DNA of 64,000 nt from UBA11403 sp963784615. Its GTDB lineage: Bacteria > Pseudomonadota > Gammaproteobacteria > Legionellales > Legionellaceae. Where the stretch lies: assembly GCA_963784615.1 (NCBI GenBank), contig CAWASG010000002.1:558001-622000 (forward strand). The letters run 5' to 3'. Below are positions 1 through 8,688 of the stretch, piece after piece (the stretch's first letter is position 1; the number at the start of each line of letters is the position of its first letter). Both the position numbers and the translations under genes were made by a program. A model generated the notes under the pieces. The model did no database searches, was not told where the DNA came from, and saw only the letters and a program-made list of their open reading frames with translations.

Positions 1-2
1 GA

Positions 3-1190
3 GAAGGTTCAGCCATATTTAATATCATGGCTGATATGTTGAAAGGCGAACCCTTGTCACTGGCAGTGACTCAATCGATCCATGATCCTCACTATGCCAA
101 ACAAGTCCTCGCAGCCCTTGCGGGTCCTAATGGGAATAATTTGCTTAAAGTCGCCTATGTGGTTGATGTTTTTTCTCGCTACGGTGTTATTTTTTTATTG
201 TTCTTGGTGGGCGTCGAAAGTTCAATCGCCGAAATCAAGCGCACGGGTCGGGAGTCAGTTCGGGTCGCTGTCATCGGTCTATTAGCGCCGATGATTCTCG
301 GACTGCTTGTGATGTGTGTGCTCCTGCCGGAGTTGTCATTTAAATCAGATTTATTTATCGCTGCAACATTATCAGCAACCAGCATAGGCATTACCGCGCG
401 GGCATTGGGCGAATTGCGGGTGTTGCATACGCGGGAGGCGAAAACGATTCTTGGTGCCGCCATGATGGATGATATTTTAGGTTTGATTATGCTGGCAGTG
501 GTCAGTAGCTTGGTGATTAGCGGCACGATTGATTTGATGGAAGTGAGTCATATTATCATTTTTGCGGTATTATTTTTTTCACTATCATTGTTATTCGGTC
601 CAGTTGTTTTAAAAAAACTGGCTGATTTCTTTAATTTTTTTGATCCCTGGGAAGAAAAACTATTCATTTCTTTTGTGTTTATGATGGGGTTGTCGTGGCT
701 TGCGACTTTAGCCGGGCTTGCTACCATTATTGGCGCATTTTCAGCGGGCATTATTATTCATGATGGCTATTTTCGCAAAAGCAATCACGATCCGCGTAAT
801 GCGCTTAGTATCCGCGAGTTACTCGCACCACTAGAAGCGATTCTGGTGCCTTTGTTTTTTATGTTAATTGGCATCCAGGTTAAATTGGAGGCATTTTTGA
901 ATTGGCACGTGCTGGTTATCGCGTTGGCTTTGACGGTTGCAGCCATACTTGGAAAATTAGTCAGCGGCCTCGGTGGAGCACGAAAAGATGATCGTATGAT
1001 CATTGGAATAGGAATGTTGCCACGAGGTGAGGTCGGTTTGGTGTTTGCATCGATAGGGCGATCATTAGGCGTCATCACTGATGAATTATTTTCAGCGGTG
1101 ATTTTAATGGTGATATTAACAACACTTATTGCGCCGCCTTGGCTAAAAGCGCGCTACGCAAGGCATAACAGTCAAGAGATACTTCCGTAG
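3..1190 (+). CDS. Kef-type cation:proton antiporter (CPA2), 5' end cut by window
   Basis: Integral inner-membrane monovalent cation/proton exchanger of the CPA2 (Kef/NhaS-like) family. About ten hydrophobic segments are visible. Typical family motifs include FLLFLVGVESSI near the start, SATSIGITARAL with MMDDILGL around residues 112-145 (the charged DD is the likely ion-binding site), and a late GMLPRGEVGLVFASIG segment. The frame is open from base 3, and the first ATG (27) would remove the usual first helix and its GE.LAG..LGP motif, so the gene most likely starts before the window. There is no C-terminal TrkA-N domain; the protein ends shortly after the last helix. The family is secure, the ion specificity is not visible. 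Confidence 0.85.
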   Translation, partial: EGSAIFNIMADMLKGEPLSLAVTQSIHDPHYAKQVLAALAGPNGNNLLKVAYVVDVFSRYGVIFLLFLVGVESSIAEIKRTGRESVRVAVIGLLAPMILGLLVMCVLLPELSFKSDLFIAATLSATSIGITARALGELRVLHTREAKTILGAAMMDDILGLIMLAVVSSLVISGTIDLMEVSHIIIFAVLFFSLSLLFGPVVLKKLADFFNFFDPWEEKLFISFVFMMGLSWLATLAGLATIIGAFSAGIIIHDGYFRKSNHDPRNALSIRELLAPLEAILVPLFFMLIGIQVKLEAFLNWHVLVIALALTVAAILGKLVSGLGGARKDDRMIIGIGMLPRGEVGLVFASIGRSLGVITDELFSAVILMVILTTLIAPPWLKARYARHNSQEILP

Positions 1191-1218
1191 CCATAAAGTT
1201 AAGGGAATTAATCGGAGT

Positions 1219-1292
1219 GGTTGGGTTGAGCGAGAGCGAAGCCCAACATGGATGGTTTTGTTGGGCTTCGGCTTACCAGCCTCAACCCAACC
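1219..1292. repeat. GTTGGGTTGAGG palindromic repeat, copy 1
   Basis: Nested inverted repeat between the antiporter gene and nadC. Outer arms are GGTTGGGTTGAG / CTCAACCCAACC, inner arms CGAAGCCCAACA / TGTTGGGCTTCG. Related copies lie at 3768-3853 and 10255-10330, with a short relative at 6608-6635. It could act as a transcript-end hairpin here, but the dispersed copies argue for a REP/MITE-like repeat. Confidence 0.85.
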
Positions 1293-1349
1293 TACGTGCT
1301 AACCCACAGTTCTTAATTTAGTGCCATTAGGTTAAAAGGTGAGTCGAAT

Positions 1350-2198
1350 ATGAACATTGATATAACACCCGAAATGATTCAAACCGACATACAACGTGCA
1401 TTGGCAGAAGACATTGGCACCGGCGATGTTTCATCTTTATTAATCCCCGAAAATTGCTCCGCTCTCGCGGACGTAGTCTCAAGGGAACCCATGCTTGTTT
1501 GCGGGATCCCGTGGTTTAACGCGGTGATGTCAGCTGTTAATCCGCAGCTCGAAGTTTCCTGGCTTGTTAATGAAGGACAATGGCTCAACGAGCCTGAGCT
1601 GTTATGTCATATTAAGGGCCCGGCGCGTAGTCTACTGACCGCCGAAAGAACTGCACTTAATTTTTTACAAACCCTTTCCGCAACGGCGACGCAAGCCCAT
1701 CATTATCTAGAAGCATTAAAAGGCTTGCCCACGCGCTTGTTGGACACGCGAAAAACGATACCCGGTTTACGAAGGGCACAGAAATATGCCGTCTCCTGTG
1801 CCGGAGGGGTTAATCATCGTCTGGGATTATATGATGCCGTGTTAATTAAAGAGAATCACATTAAAGCTTGCGGCTCCATTCATTTGGCTATAGAACAAGC
1901 AAGACAGACCAATCCCTCTTTATTTGTGGAAGTTGAAGTTGAAACATTAGACGAGCTTCGCGAAGCACTGAATGCAGCACCTGACAGGATTTTATTGGAT
2001 AATTTCACCCTCGAGCAATTGCGCGATGCAGTTCAAATGAATCAATCGAATCATTGTGATTTGGAAGCGTCAGGCGGGGTTACTTTGTCAACTATCCGAG
2101 CAATCGCTGAAACAGGGGTGGATTTTATTTCAGTCGGAAGTATGACAAAATCAATTCAAGCAATTGATTTGAGTCTTCTCATTCGGGAAATAGCATAA
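1350..2198 (+). CDS. nadC: Nicotinate-nucleotide pyrophosphorylase (quinolinate phosphoribosyltransferase)
   Basis: Cytosolic enzyme of de novo NAD synthesis; converts quinolinate and PRPP to nicotinate mononucleotide, CO2 and pyrophosphate. At 282 aa it has the usual family length. Visible family signatures: AEDIGTGDVSS near the N terminus, ERTALNFLQTLSATAT, the substrate-binding LDTRKTIPGLR followed by KYAV, GGVNHRLGLYD, IKENHI, EVEVETLDEL, LLDNF, and the C-terminal ASGGV and DFISVGSMTKS. The ATG at 1350 follows AAAAGGTGAG. The stop overlaps the start of murG (TAATG), so the two are probably translationally coupled, an unusual partnership. Confidence 0.96.
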   Translation: MNIDITPEMIQTDIQRALAEDIGTGDVSSLLIPENCSALADVVSREPMLVCGIPWFNAVMSAVNPQLEVSWLVNEGQWLNEPELLCHIKGPARSLLTAERTALNFLQTLSATATQAHHYLEALKGLPTRLLDTRKTIPGLRRAQKYAVSCAGGVNHRLGLYDAVLIKENHIKACGSIHLAIEQARQTNPSLFVEVEVETLDELREALNAAPDRILLDNFTLEQLRDAVQMNQSNHCDLEASGGVTLSTIRAIAETGVDFISVGSMTKSIQAIDLSLLIREIA

Positions 2199-3277
2199 TG
2201 CCTATCATCGTATTTACAGGTGGCGGAACAGCAGGGCACGTGACGCCCAATATCGCGTTAATTGAATCGTTGAGAGAGCGTAATTGGCAGATTCATTATA
2301 TGGGTTCTCCAGATGGCGTTGAAAAAGACATGATTGAATCCATCGGCGTGCCTTACTATGCTGTTCAATCAGGCAAACTGCGTCGTTATTTTAGTTGGCA
2401 GAATTTTCTAGATCCGTTGAAGGTGTTTACGGGTATCACCCAATCTTACTTATTATTGCGAAAAATCAAGCCTCATATTGTCTTCTCAAAAGGAGGATTT
2501 GTAGCATTGCCGGTGGTCATTGGTGCCTGGTTAAACCGCATTCCGGTGATTGCTCATGAGTCGGATATCACACCAGGCCTTGCTAATCGCTTGAGTTTTC
2601 CCTTTGTCACTAAAATTTGTGTGACGTTTGATGCAGCTCGACAGCATTTTAAAAAACAGGACAAGCTAGAAGTCACGGGCACTCCTATTCGTAACCAATT
2701 ATTGAAGGGCGATAAGAATAAAGGGTTGGCATGGTGTGGATTTAGCGACAAAAAACCTTGCTTGCTGATTGTTGGTGGTAGCCAGGGTTCTTCAGGATTG
2801 AACGCCATCGTACGAGATGCGTTGCCGGCATTAACCGCGCAGTTTCAGATCATTCATTTATGCGGAAAAGGCAAGTGTTCTGAAGCGTATTCAGCAGTTC
2901 CGGGTTATTTTCAACTTGAATATGCCAATGAAGAATTAGCAGATTTATTGGCTGCGAGCGATGTGGTCGCGTCGCGATCGGGTGCTAATGCACTCTATGA
3001 ATTGCTTGCCCTTGGTAAACCGCATGTACTCATTCCATTGTCGCGTAAGGTCAGTCGGGGCGATCAAATTCAAAATGCCCGGTACTTCGAAAAACTTGGG
3101 ATTAGCACAGTATTAGATGACGATTCACTATCATCGCAGGCGTTCATCCAAGCCATTAATGACGTTTTTGCTCAGCGTGATGTATTAAATGATAAAATCA
3201 AAGCATTGAGTATCATATCAGCGACAGATAACATAATCGGATTGTTAGAACAGTATCGCTCCAAGAGCGCTTCTTAA
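2198..3277 (+). CDS. murG: UDP-GlcNAc:lipid I N-acetylglucosaminyltransferase MurG
   Basis: Peripheral inner-membrane GT-B glycosyltransferase that makes lipid II in peptidoglycan synthesis. Family motifs: GGGTAGHVTPN at residues 7-17, FSKGGFVALPV, HESDITPGLANRL, GGSQGS in the second Rossmann half, SRSGANALYELLALGKPHVLIPL (UDP-GlcNAc site) and DQ.QNA. At 359 aa it is full length. It overlaps nadC by one base and is not in a dcw division cluster, where gammaproteobacterial murG normally sits. Segments such as SGKLRRYFSWQNFLDP and HESDITPG recall the Bacillus-type MurG more than the E. coli type, so a transferred second murG is possible (inference from memory, not a search). Confidence 0.93.
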   Translation: MPIIVFTGGGTAGHVTPNIALIESLRERNWQIHYMGSPDGVEKDMIESIGVPYYAVQSGKLRRYFSWQNFLDPLKVFTGITQSYLLLRKIKPHIVFSKGGFVALPVVIGAWLNRIPVIAHESDITPGLANRLSFPFVTKICVTFDAARQHFKKQDKLEVTGTPIRNQLLKGDKNKGLAWCGFSDKKPCLLIVGGSQGSSGLNAIVRDALPALTAQFQIIHLCGKGKCSEAYSAVPGYFQLEYANEELADLLAASDVVASRSGANALYELLALGKPHVLIPLSRKVSRGDQIQNARYFEKLGISTVLDDDSLSSQAFIQAINDVFAQRDVLNDKIKALSIISATDNIIGLLEQYRSKSAS

Positions 3278-3414
3278 TCTGGGTTTTTTTTCTATATACC
3301 TCTCGACAGTCTTCAAAAAGTTTGTGATACTTGCCTCACCTTGAACGGAGGACCGTCTGAGGTAACAGGCGTGTGGATAACACGCATTCAAGTCCAATCA
3401 AAAAGGAGAAAGTT

Positions 3415-3753
3415 ATGAAAGCAACTTTGTTTGCTGTTGTTTTATCGTTGTTTGTTTTACCCCTCACCTTACACGCGCAAACCGAGCAGGTCGGCGTCGT
3501 TGTACAACCTAATCTGTCACAAGAATCTAAAACACAAGAATCCAAAATGATTCACCTGAATCAAGCCGATGTTGACACCTTGACCCAGTCATTTAAGGGC
3601 ATAGGTAGAAAACGTGCTGAAGCAATGATTGCTTATCGTGAAGCTAACGGTGGATTTAAATCAATTGAAGATCTGGCCTTAGTCAAAGGAATTGGCAAAG
3701 CATTTGTAGACAGAAATCTACAAAAATTGCAGGAAACCTATTCTATAGATTAG
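3415..3753 (+). CDS. ComEA-like secreted helix-hairpin-helix DNA-binding protein
   Basis: A 112-aa protein with a signal peptide (MKATLFAVVLSLFVLPLTLH, then AQ) followed by a short linker and one ComEA-type double HhH domain: IHLNQADVDTL, FKGIGRKRAEAMIAYRE, FKSIEDLALVKGIG, FVDRNLQKL. ComEA family members bind double-stranded DNA in the periplasm during natural transformation. The in-frame ATG at 3373 lies 42 bases upstream, but the ATG at 3415 follows a strong AAAGGAGAAAGTT ribosome site and opens directly into the signal peptide, so it is preferred. Role in competence is inference; no other com gene is nearby. Confidence 0.86.
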   Translation: MKATLFAVVLSLFVLPLTLHAQTEQVGVVVQPNLSQESKTQESKMIHLNQADVDTLTQSFKGIGRKRAEAMIAYREANGGFKSIEDLALVKGIGKAFVDRNLQKLQETYSID

Positions 3754-3767
3754 CGATGTCTGTGTGT

Positions 3768-3853
3768 TGTAGGTTGGGTTGAGGCGGGTAAGCCGAAGCC
3801 GAACATGTACAGTTTTGTTGGGCTTCGGCTTACCCGCCTCAACCCAACCTACA
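3768..3853. repeat. GTTGGGTTGAGG palindromic repeat, copy 2
   Basis: Long nearly perfect inverted repeat right after the comEA-like gene; arms begin TGTAGGTTGGGTTGAGGCGG and run inward through AAGCCGAAGCC. It is the best-preserved copy of the family and may also terminate transcription of the upstream gene. Confidence 0.88.
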
Positions 3854-4022
3854 CCCACTTTATGCCACTAAAATTTCCAGTCGATTTTAACTTTTATTTC
3901 ATGTAGACTCACTCTTTTGCACTTATGAGTGTCAAAAGGTCGATTTTATTAATATCTTTACGTTGGCCAGGGCGGAATGCATTCTGTCTGTATCAATTTA
4001 AAGCAAAGAGGTATGCTTCGTC

Positions 4023-5060
4023 ATGTTTAGAAAACTCAGAGGCGCGTTTTCCAATGATTTGTCTATTGATTTGGGAACCGCTAATACACTTATTTATGTT
4101 AAGAACCAGGGGATCGTATTAAACGAGCCATCTGTGGTCGCACTTCGTAACGAATCAGGCCAAAAAAGAGTTGTAGCTGTTGGTCTTGAGGCCAAGCGTA
4201 TGCTAGGTCGAACACCCGGTAACATTAACGCTATTCGCCCGATGAAAGATGGTGTGATTGCTGATTTTCATGTCACAGAAAAAATGTTGCAACACTTTAT
4301 TCATAAAGTGCATGAGAATAAATTTCTGCGTCCAAGCCCTCGAGTATTGGTTTGTGTACCTTGTGGCTCAACACAAGTTGAACGCCGAGCGATTCGTGAA
4401 TCAGCGATGGGTGCGGGTGCTCGTGAAGTGTTTTTAATTGAAGAGCCAATGGCCGCAGCATTAGGTTCAGGCATGCCGGTTGAAGAAGCGAGCGGCTCCA
4501 TGGTGGTTGATATCGGTGGTGGTACCACAGAAGTTGCCATTATCTCACTGAGCGGCATTGTCTATCATCAATCTGTTCGCATTGGCGGTGATAAATTTGA
4601 CGATGCAATTGTCTCCTATGTGCGTCGAAATTACGGTACGTTAATCGGAGAAACTACGGCAGAGCGCATCAAGCATGAAATTGGCTCAGCCTATCGTAGT
4701 CGTGATTTGTTTGAGATTGAAGTCAGAGGTCGAAATCTGGCTGAAGGTATTCCTCGAAGCTTTACACTGACCAGTGCAGAAATTCTTGAAGCACTTCAAG
4801 AGCCTTTGTCTGGTATTGTAGGAGCTGTTCGGGCTGCGTTAGAATTGGCTCCTCCTGAATTGGCAGCTGATATTGCAGAACAAGGTATGGTTCTAACGGG
4901 TGGCGGCGCATTACTTAAAAATATGGACACGTTATTGATGAAAGAAACAGGCTTGCCCGTTTTAATCGCAGAAGATCCATTAACTTGTGTAGCGCGTGGC
5001 GGTGGGCGAGCATTAGAAACAATGGATCTACGTGGTGGTGACTTCCTTTCAACTGAGTAA
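4023..5060 (+). CDS. mreB: Rod shape-determining actin homologue MreB
   Basis: Bacterial actin that polymerises under the inner membrane and guides the elongation machinery. Full length (345 aa). Actin-fold motifs: IDLGTANTLIY (phosphate 1, residues 14-24), EEPMAAALGSG, VVDIGGGTTEVAI (phosphate 2), GGDKFDDAI, and the adenosine motif VLTGGGALL. The N terminus MFRKLRGAFSNDLSIDLGTA carries the usual amphipathic membrane-targeting stretch. The ATG at 4023 is preceded by AAGAGGTATGCTTCGTC. The gene heads an mreBCD operon. Confidence 0.98.
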   Translation: MFRKLRGAFSNDLSIDLGTANTLIYVKNQGIVLNEPSVVALRNESGQKRVVAVGLEAKRMLGRTPGNINAIRPMKDGVIADFHVTEKMLQHFIHKVHENKFLRPSPRVLVCVPCGSTQVERRAIRESAMGAGAREVFLIEEPMAAALGSGMPVEEASGSMVVDIGGGTTEVAIISLSGIVYHQSVRIGGDKFDDAIVSYVRRNYGTLIGETTAERIKHEIGSAYRSRDLFEIEVRGRNLAEGIPRSFTLTSAEILEALQEPLSGIVGAVRAALELAPPELAADIAEQGMVLTGGGALLKNMDTLLMKETGLPVLIAEDPLTCVARGGGRALETMDLRGGDFLSTE

Positions 5061-5955
5061 CCCTCATAAGCGATTGTTTGCTAAGGGCAAATACCGATCG
5101 ACCCGATTTGTATTTGCTTGTGCATTGTCGTTTATTCTCATGGTCGCAGATTATCATTATCATGCGCTCGGACAAGCTCGCTCTGTTTTTACCCTTTTCG
5201 TCACGCCCATTCAGTATTTTGTTGATTACCCTGTAAGGATGATTGGTTGGGTTCATTCTCTCGTGAGTTCCAAAAAATTATTAATCGATGAAAATATCCA
5301 ATTGCGCTATCAACAAACATTGCTGGAAGCCAAACTGCAAAAATTGCTCGTGATTAGAAACGAAAATTCTCAACTCAAAAAGCTTTTGTCCGCCTCATCA
5401 ACGGCAAGTGATCGCGCGATGGCTGCTGAGATTTTGGCGGTTGATACCACAAGCGCCAGGCAATTGTTAATCTTGAATAAAGGCAGAAAGGATCAAGTTT
5501 ATGTTGGTCAACCGGTTCTTGATGCGAAAGGGGTCACAGGGCAGGTGATTGATGTCGGCATGAAGACCAGCACTGTATTATTAATATCAGATTCGAAAAG
5601 CGCCGTTCCAGTTCGCAATAATAGAACGGGTGAGCGCGCCATACTCATCGGCACAAACAGTATGAGCGTGCTGTCTCTCATTAATCTGCCTAAATCATCT
5701 TCTATTGCCAAAGGCGATTTATTGGTGACTTCTGGGCTTGGGCGGCGTTATCCGGAAGGTTATCCAGTTGGCCAAGTAGAAACGATTCAAACGCTACCTG
5801 GGGATGATTTTATTAAAGTGACTGTAAGTCCCATCGCTCAACTCAATCGCAGTCGTTTAGTATTGTTGATTTGGCCTGATAAGGGAGAGGCAGAATTAAC
5901 CCAACAAATTGATGAACGAATTAAAGTTATTGAACAGAATGAGGCGAATGCATGA
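5032..5955 (+). CDS. mreC: Rod shape-determining protein MreC
   Basis: Periplasmic scaffold with one N-terminal membrane anchor (about residues 24-45), a coiled coil (about 75-115, with KKLLIDENIQLRYQQTLLEAKLQ) and the beta-barrel MreC domain containing GVTGQVIDVG and LLVTSGLGRRYPEGYPVG. It links MreB/MreD to PBP2 and RodA. The start is uncertain: the frame opens at a GTG at 5032 (another at 5035), inside the 3' end of mreB, and there is no ATG before the membrane segment. It overlaps mreD by four bases (ATGA). Confidence 0.94.
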   Translation: MVVTSFQLSNPHKRLFAKGKYRSTRFVFACALSFILMVADYHYHALGQARSVFTLFVTPIQYFVDYPVRMIGWVHSLVSSKKLLIDENIQLRYQQTLLEAKLQKLLVIRNENSQLKKLLSASSTASDRAMAAEILAVDTTSARQLLILNKGRKDQVYVGQPVLDAKGVTGQVIDVGMKTSTVLLISDSKSAVPVRNNRTGERAILIGTNSMSVLSLINLPKSSSIAKGDLLVTSGLGRRYPEGYPVGQVETIQTLPGDDFIKVTVSPIAQLNRSRLVLLIWPDKGEAELTQQIDERIKVIEQNEANA

Positions 5956-6446
5956 ATTATCAATTAAACCTTCGTTTGGTTTTAGCTTTTTTCGTGGCAT
6001 TTATCTTAACGATATTACCCATACCCAGTAGTTTAAGCTGTTTTCGTCCCCCTTGGGTTTTGCTCGTTATTTTATACATCCAGTTTTTTTTACCAACTCA
6101 TTTCAGAGTGACAGTGACCGTTTTGCTTGGCCTGTGCTTGGATCTGTTATTATCGACACTGATGGGTGAACATATTATCGCCCTGGTGATGACAACCTGG
6201 ATCGCATCAACACGCGTCAGAAGATTTCATCTGTTCTCATTACCACAACAAATTGCCATCATTACTTCACTCTCGTTGACCTATCAATTAATGCTTTATC
6301 TCATCGACACCTACCAAGGATTTAACCACTCTCTGACAATGGTATTTGGAACAAGCCTGGTGAGTTTAATGGTTTGGCCTTGGGTCAGCTTATTGTTAAG
6401 TCACTTTTTTTATATGCCGAAACGAAATCGATCAAAGTGGGCGTAA
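5952..6446 (+). CDS. mreD: Rod shape-determining protein MreD
   Basis: Small polytopic inner-membrane protein (164 aa, about five hydrophobic segments) that partners MreC in the elongasome. Typical traits are the N-terminal LRLVLAFFVAFILTILPIP, the PPWVLLVILY segment and LGLCLDLLLSTLMGEH in the middle. It starts at an ATG overlapping the mreC stop. It is the last gene of the operon; the next gene, htpG, is convergent. Confidence 0.93.
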   Translation: MNYQLNLRLVLAFFVAFILTILPIPSSLSCFRPPWVLLVILYIQFFLPTHFRVTVTVLLGLCLDLLLSTLMGEHIIALVMTTWIASTRVRRFHLFSLPQQIAIITSLSLTYQLMLYLIDTYQGFNHSLTMVFGTSLVSLMVWPWVSLLLSHFFYMPKRNRSKWA

Positions 6447-6521
6447 TTGACTGGTTATAAATCAGTCAATTATGCTGCATTCTAATGAATTTCACAATTT
6501 TTATAAATCTTCGGTACTCAA

Positions 6522-6555
6522 AACTGCTCCACTCCCTAACGGTCGTGGAGCAGTT
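6522..6555. repeat. Hairpin related to the 17.5-kb palindrome family
   Basis: Arms AACTGCTCCAC / GTGGAGCAGTT around the loop TCCCTAACGGTC. The same ACTGCTCCACTCCCTAACGG core forms the arms of the perfect palindrome at 17472-17562, so this is a dispersed repeat. Between mreD and the convergent htpG it could serve as a two-way terminator. Confidence 0.7.
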
Positions 6556-6607
6556 GAAGACAGCTTGGGTTACGTCTTTTTGCCACTAACAATGCATCTG
6601 CACCGAT

Positions 6608-6635
6608 GTTGGGTTGCAAAAAGATGCAACCCAAC
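6608..6635. repeat. Short GTTGGGTTGCA hairpin at the 3' end of htpG
   Basis: Perfect 11-bp stem GTTGGGTTGCA / TGCAACCCAAC with a six-base loop, next to CCTACAG. It looks like a collapsed member of the GTTGGGTTGAGG family and lies just beyond the htpG stop, where it may end the transcript. Confidence 0.65.
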
Positions 6636-6643
6636 CTACAGAT

Positions 6644-8518
6644 TTACGCGCTAATCAATAACTGATTCACCCGATTCACAAAATCAGCTGGATTATCCAA
6701 TTGCCCGCCCTCAGCCAATACCGCTTGTTCAAACAAGACGATGGTCCATTGTTCAAACTGGCCGTCATCGGTCATGTCATGCAGACGTTTGATCAGTTGA
6801 TGTTCGGGGTTGATTTCAAAAATCGGTTTGCTTTCTGGCATTTTTTGACCGGCCGATTGTAAGATTCGCTGCATTTCAAGACCCATGTCGTGCTCGTCTG
6901 CAACAATACATGCAGGTGAATCGGTTAGACGGTGGGTGAGTTGCACGTCTTTAATGCGCTCGCCGAGGATTTTTTTCATCTGTTCGAGCATGGGTGTATA
7001 GGTTTTTTCTTGTTCTTTGGTCTCTTCTTTATCTTCATCAAATTCTAATTTACCTTTACTGATAGATTGCAGTTTTTTGCCATCGAAATCACTCAGGTAT
7101 CCAATCAGCCACTCATCAATGCGATCACTCAATAATAGAACTTCAATGCCTTTCTTTTTGAATATTTCAAGATGAGGACTATTTTTCGCTGCGTTGTAGC
7201 TTGAGGCAGTGACGTAATAAATTTTTTCTTGGCCTTCTTTCATTCGCGATACATAGTCTGCTAGCGAAACGGTTTGTTTCTCTGAGTTAGATTGAGTGGA
7301 TGTAAAGCGTAATAATTTTGCAATGGCTTCACGATTTGCAAAATCTTCCACTGGGCCTTCTTTTAGGACTAGACCGAACTGATCCCAGAATGCTTGGTAT
7401 TTTTCAGATTCATCAGTGCTCATTTTTTCAAGCATGGATAAAATACGTTTAGTGCTGGCTGAACGTATGCTATCAACGAGCTTGTTATCCTGTAGAATTT
7501 CGCGAGAGATGTTGAGGGGTAAATCTGATGTATCGATGATCCCTTTTACAAAACGCAAATAGCGTGGTAAGAATTGCGCTGCGTCGTCCATAATAAAGAC
7601 ACGCTTAACATACAGTTTGAGGCCGTGTTTGACTTCTTGTTGCCACATATCAAACGGTGCATGAGAGGGGATGTAGAGCAAGCTAATATAGTCGTTTTTG
7701 CCTTCAACGTGATTATGTGACCATGCTAACGGTTCTTGATAGTCATGTGAAAGGTGCTTATACAGTTCTTTATACTCTTCATCACTGATTTCAGACTTTT
7801 GTAGTGTCCACAATGCAGTTGCTTTGTTGACGGTTTCAAATTCAGTTGATTCTGATTTTTTATCGTCATCTTCTTGTGGCTTGTTCATTAAAATAGGCCA
7901 GCAAATATGATCGGAGTATTTGCTAACGATACTGCGCAGACGCCAGCCGTCCAGGAATTCATCGGCTTCATCTTTCAGATGCAATGTAATTTGTGTTCCA
8001 CGTTCTTTTATGGTTTCTGTACCGACGGTAAATTCACCTTCTCCTTTGGACTCCCAAATAACCCCTTCTTTTGCATCTAATCCCGCGCGTCTTGAGCGAA
8101 CAGTTATTTTATCTGCAACAATAAAAGCGGAATAAAAACCGACGCCAAATTGACCGATCAGTTGAGAGTCTTTAGTTTGCTCTCCTGATAAATGGCTTAA
8201 AAATTCTTTAGTGCCTGATTTAGCGATCGTGCCTAAATTCTCAATGGCTTCATCATGGCTCATACCAATACCGGTATCCGTAATGGTGATGGTTTTTAGC
8301 TCTTTATTAAAGTCGATTTGAATGGATAAATCGGGGTTGTTTTCATAAAGTGAAGCATCGCCAAGGGCTAGAAAACGCAGTTTGTCCAACGCGTCAGAGG
8401 CATTGGATATCAACTCTCTTAGGAAAATTTCTTTATTACTATATAAAGAATGCACGACTAAATGCAGCATTTGCTTGACTTCTGTTTGGAAGCCCATGGT
8501 TTGATGTTTTTTGGTCAT
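6644..8518 (-). CDS. htpG: Molecular chaperone HtpG (bacterial Hsp90)
   Basis: Cytosolic ATP-dependent dimeric chaperone, 624 aa, full length. N-terminal GHKL ATPase motifs: SNKEIFLRELISNASDALDKL (first part carries the catalytic Glu and Asn), DTGIGM, GTIAKSGTKEF and GQFGVGFYSAFIVADK; the middle domain contains DLPLNISREILQ. The C-terminal dimerisation domain ends FVNRVNQLLISA. The start ATG at 8518 follows GGAGAATTAAGTT. The upstream region has a heat-shock-type promoter (8551-8582). Transcribed toward mreD. Confidence 0.98.
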   Translation of the reverse strand: MTKKHQTMGFQTEVKQMLHLVVHSLYSNKEIFLRELISNASDALDKLRFLALGDASLYENNPDLSIQIDFNKELKTITITDTGIGMSHDEAIENLGTIAKSGTKEFLSHLSGEQTKDSQLIGQFGVGFYSAFIVADKITVRSRRAGLDAKEGVIWESKGEGEFTVGTETIKERGTQITLHLKDEADEFLDGWRLRSIVSKYSDHICWPILMNKPQEDDDKKSESTEFETVNKATALWTLQKSEISDEEYKELYKHLSHDYQEPLAWSHNHVEGKNDYISLLYIPSHAPFDMWQQEVKHGLKLYVKRVFIMDDAAQFLPRYLRFVKGIIDTSDLPLNISREILQDNKLVDSIRSASTKRILSMLEKMSTDESEKYQAFWDQFGLVLKEGPVEDFANREAIAKLLRFTSTQSNSEKQTVSLADYVSRMKEGQEKIYYVTASSYNAAKNSPHLEIFKKKGIEVLLLSDRIDEWLIGYLSDFDGKKLQSISKGKLEFDEDKEETKEQEKTYTPMLEQMKKILGERIKDVQLTHRLTDSPACIVADEHDMGLEMQRILQSAGQKMPESKPIFEINPEHQLIKRLHDMTDDGQFEQWTIVLFEQAVLAEGGQLDNPADFVNRVNQLLISA

Positions 8519-8550
8519 AACTTAATTCTCCAATAAATTCAGTACAGGCT

Positions 8551-8582
8551 CTATATATTGGAGCATTTTTTGAAATTTCAAG
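8551..8582 (-). promoter_or_regulatory. Sigma32 (heat-shock) type promoter of htpG
   Basis: Read on the minus strand: CTTGAAA, 14 bases, then CCAATATA, against the RpoH consensus CTTGAAA-N11-16-CCCCATNT. It lies about 30 bases upstream of the htpG ATG, and htpG is a classic RpoH target. Assignment is by pattern only. Confidence 0.6.
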
Positions 8583-8688
8583 ATTGCAGAAGAAAAAAAT
8601 TAACGCGAGGCACTTGATCCGCGAATGATTTAATACCGCCTTGTTCATCGTTTCGGCCACCAGGGTCTTGTGCTTTAGGCCGTTGTCT

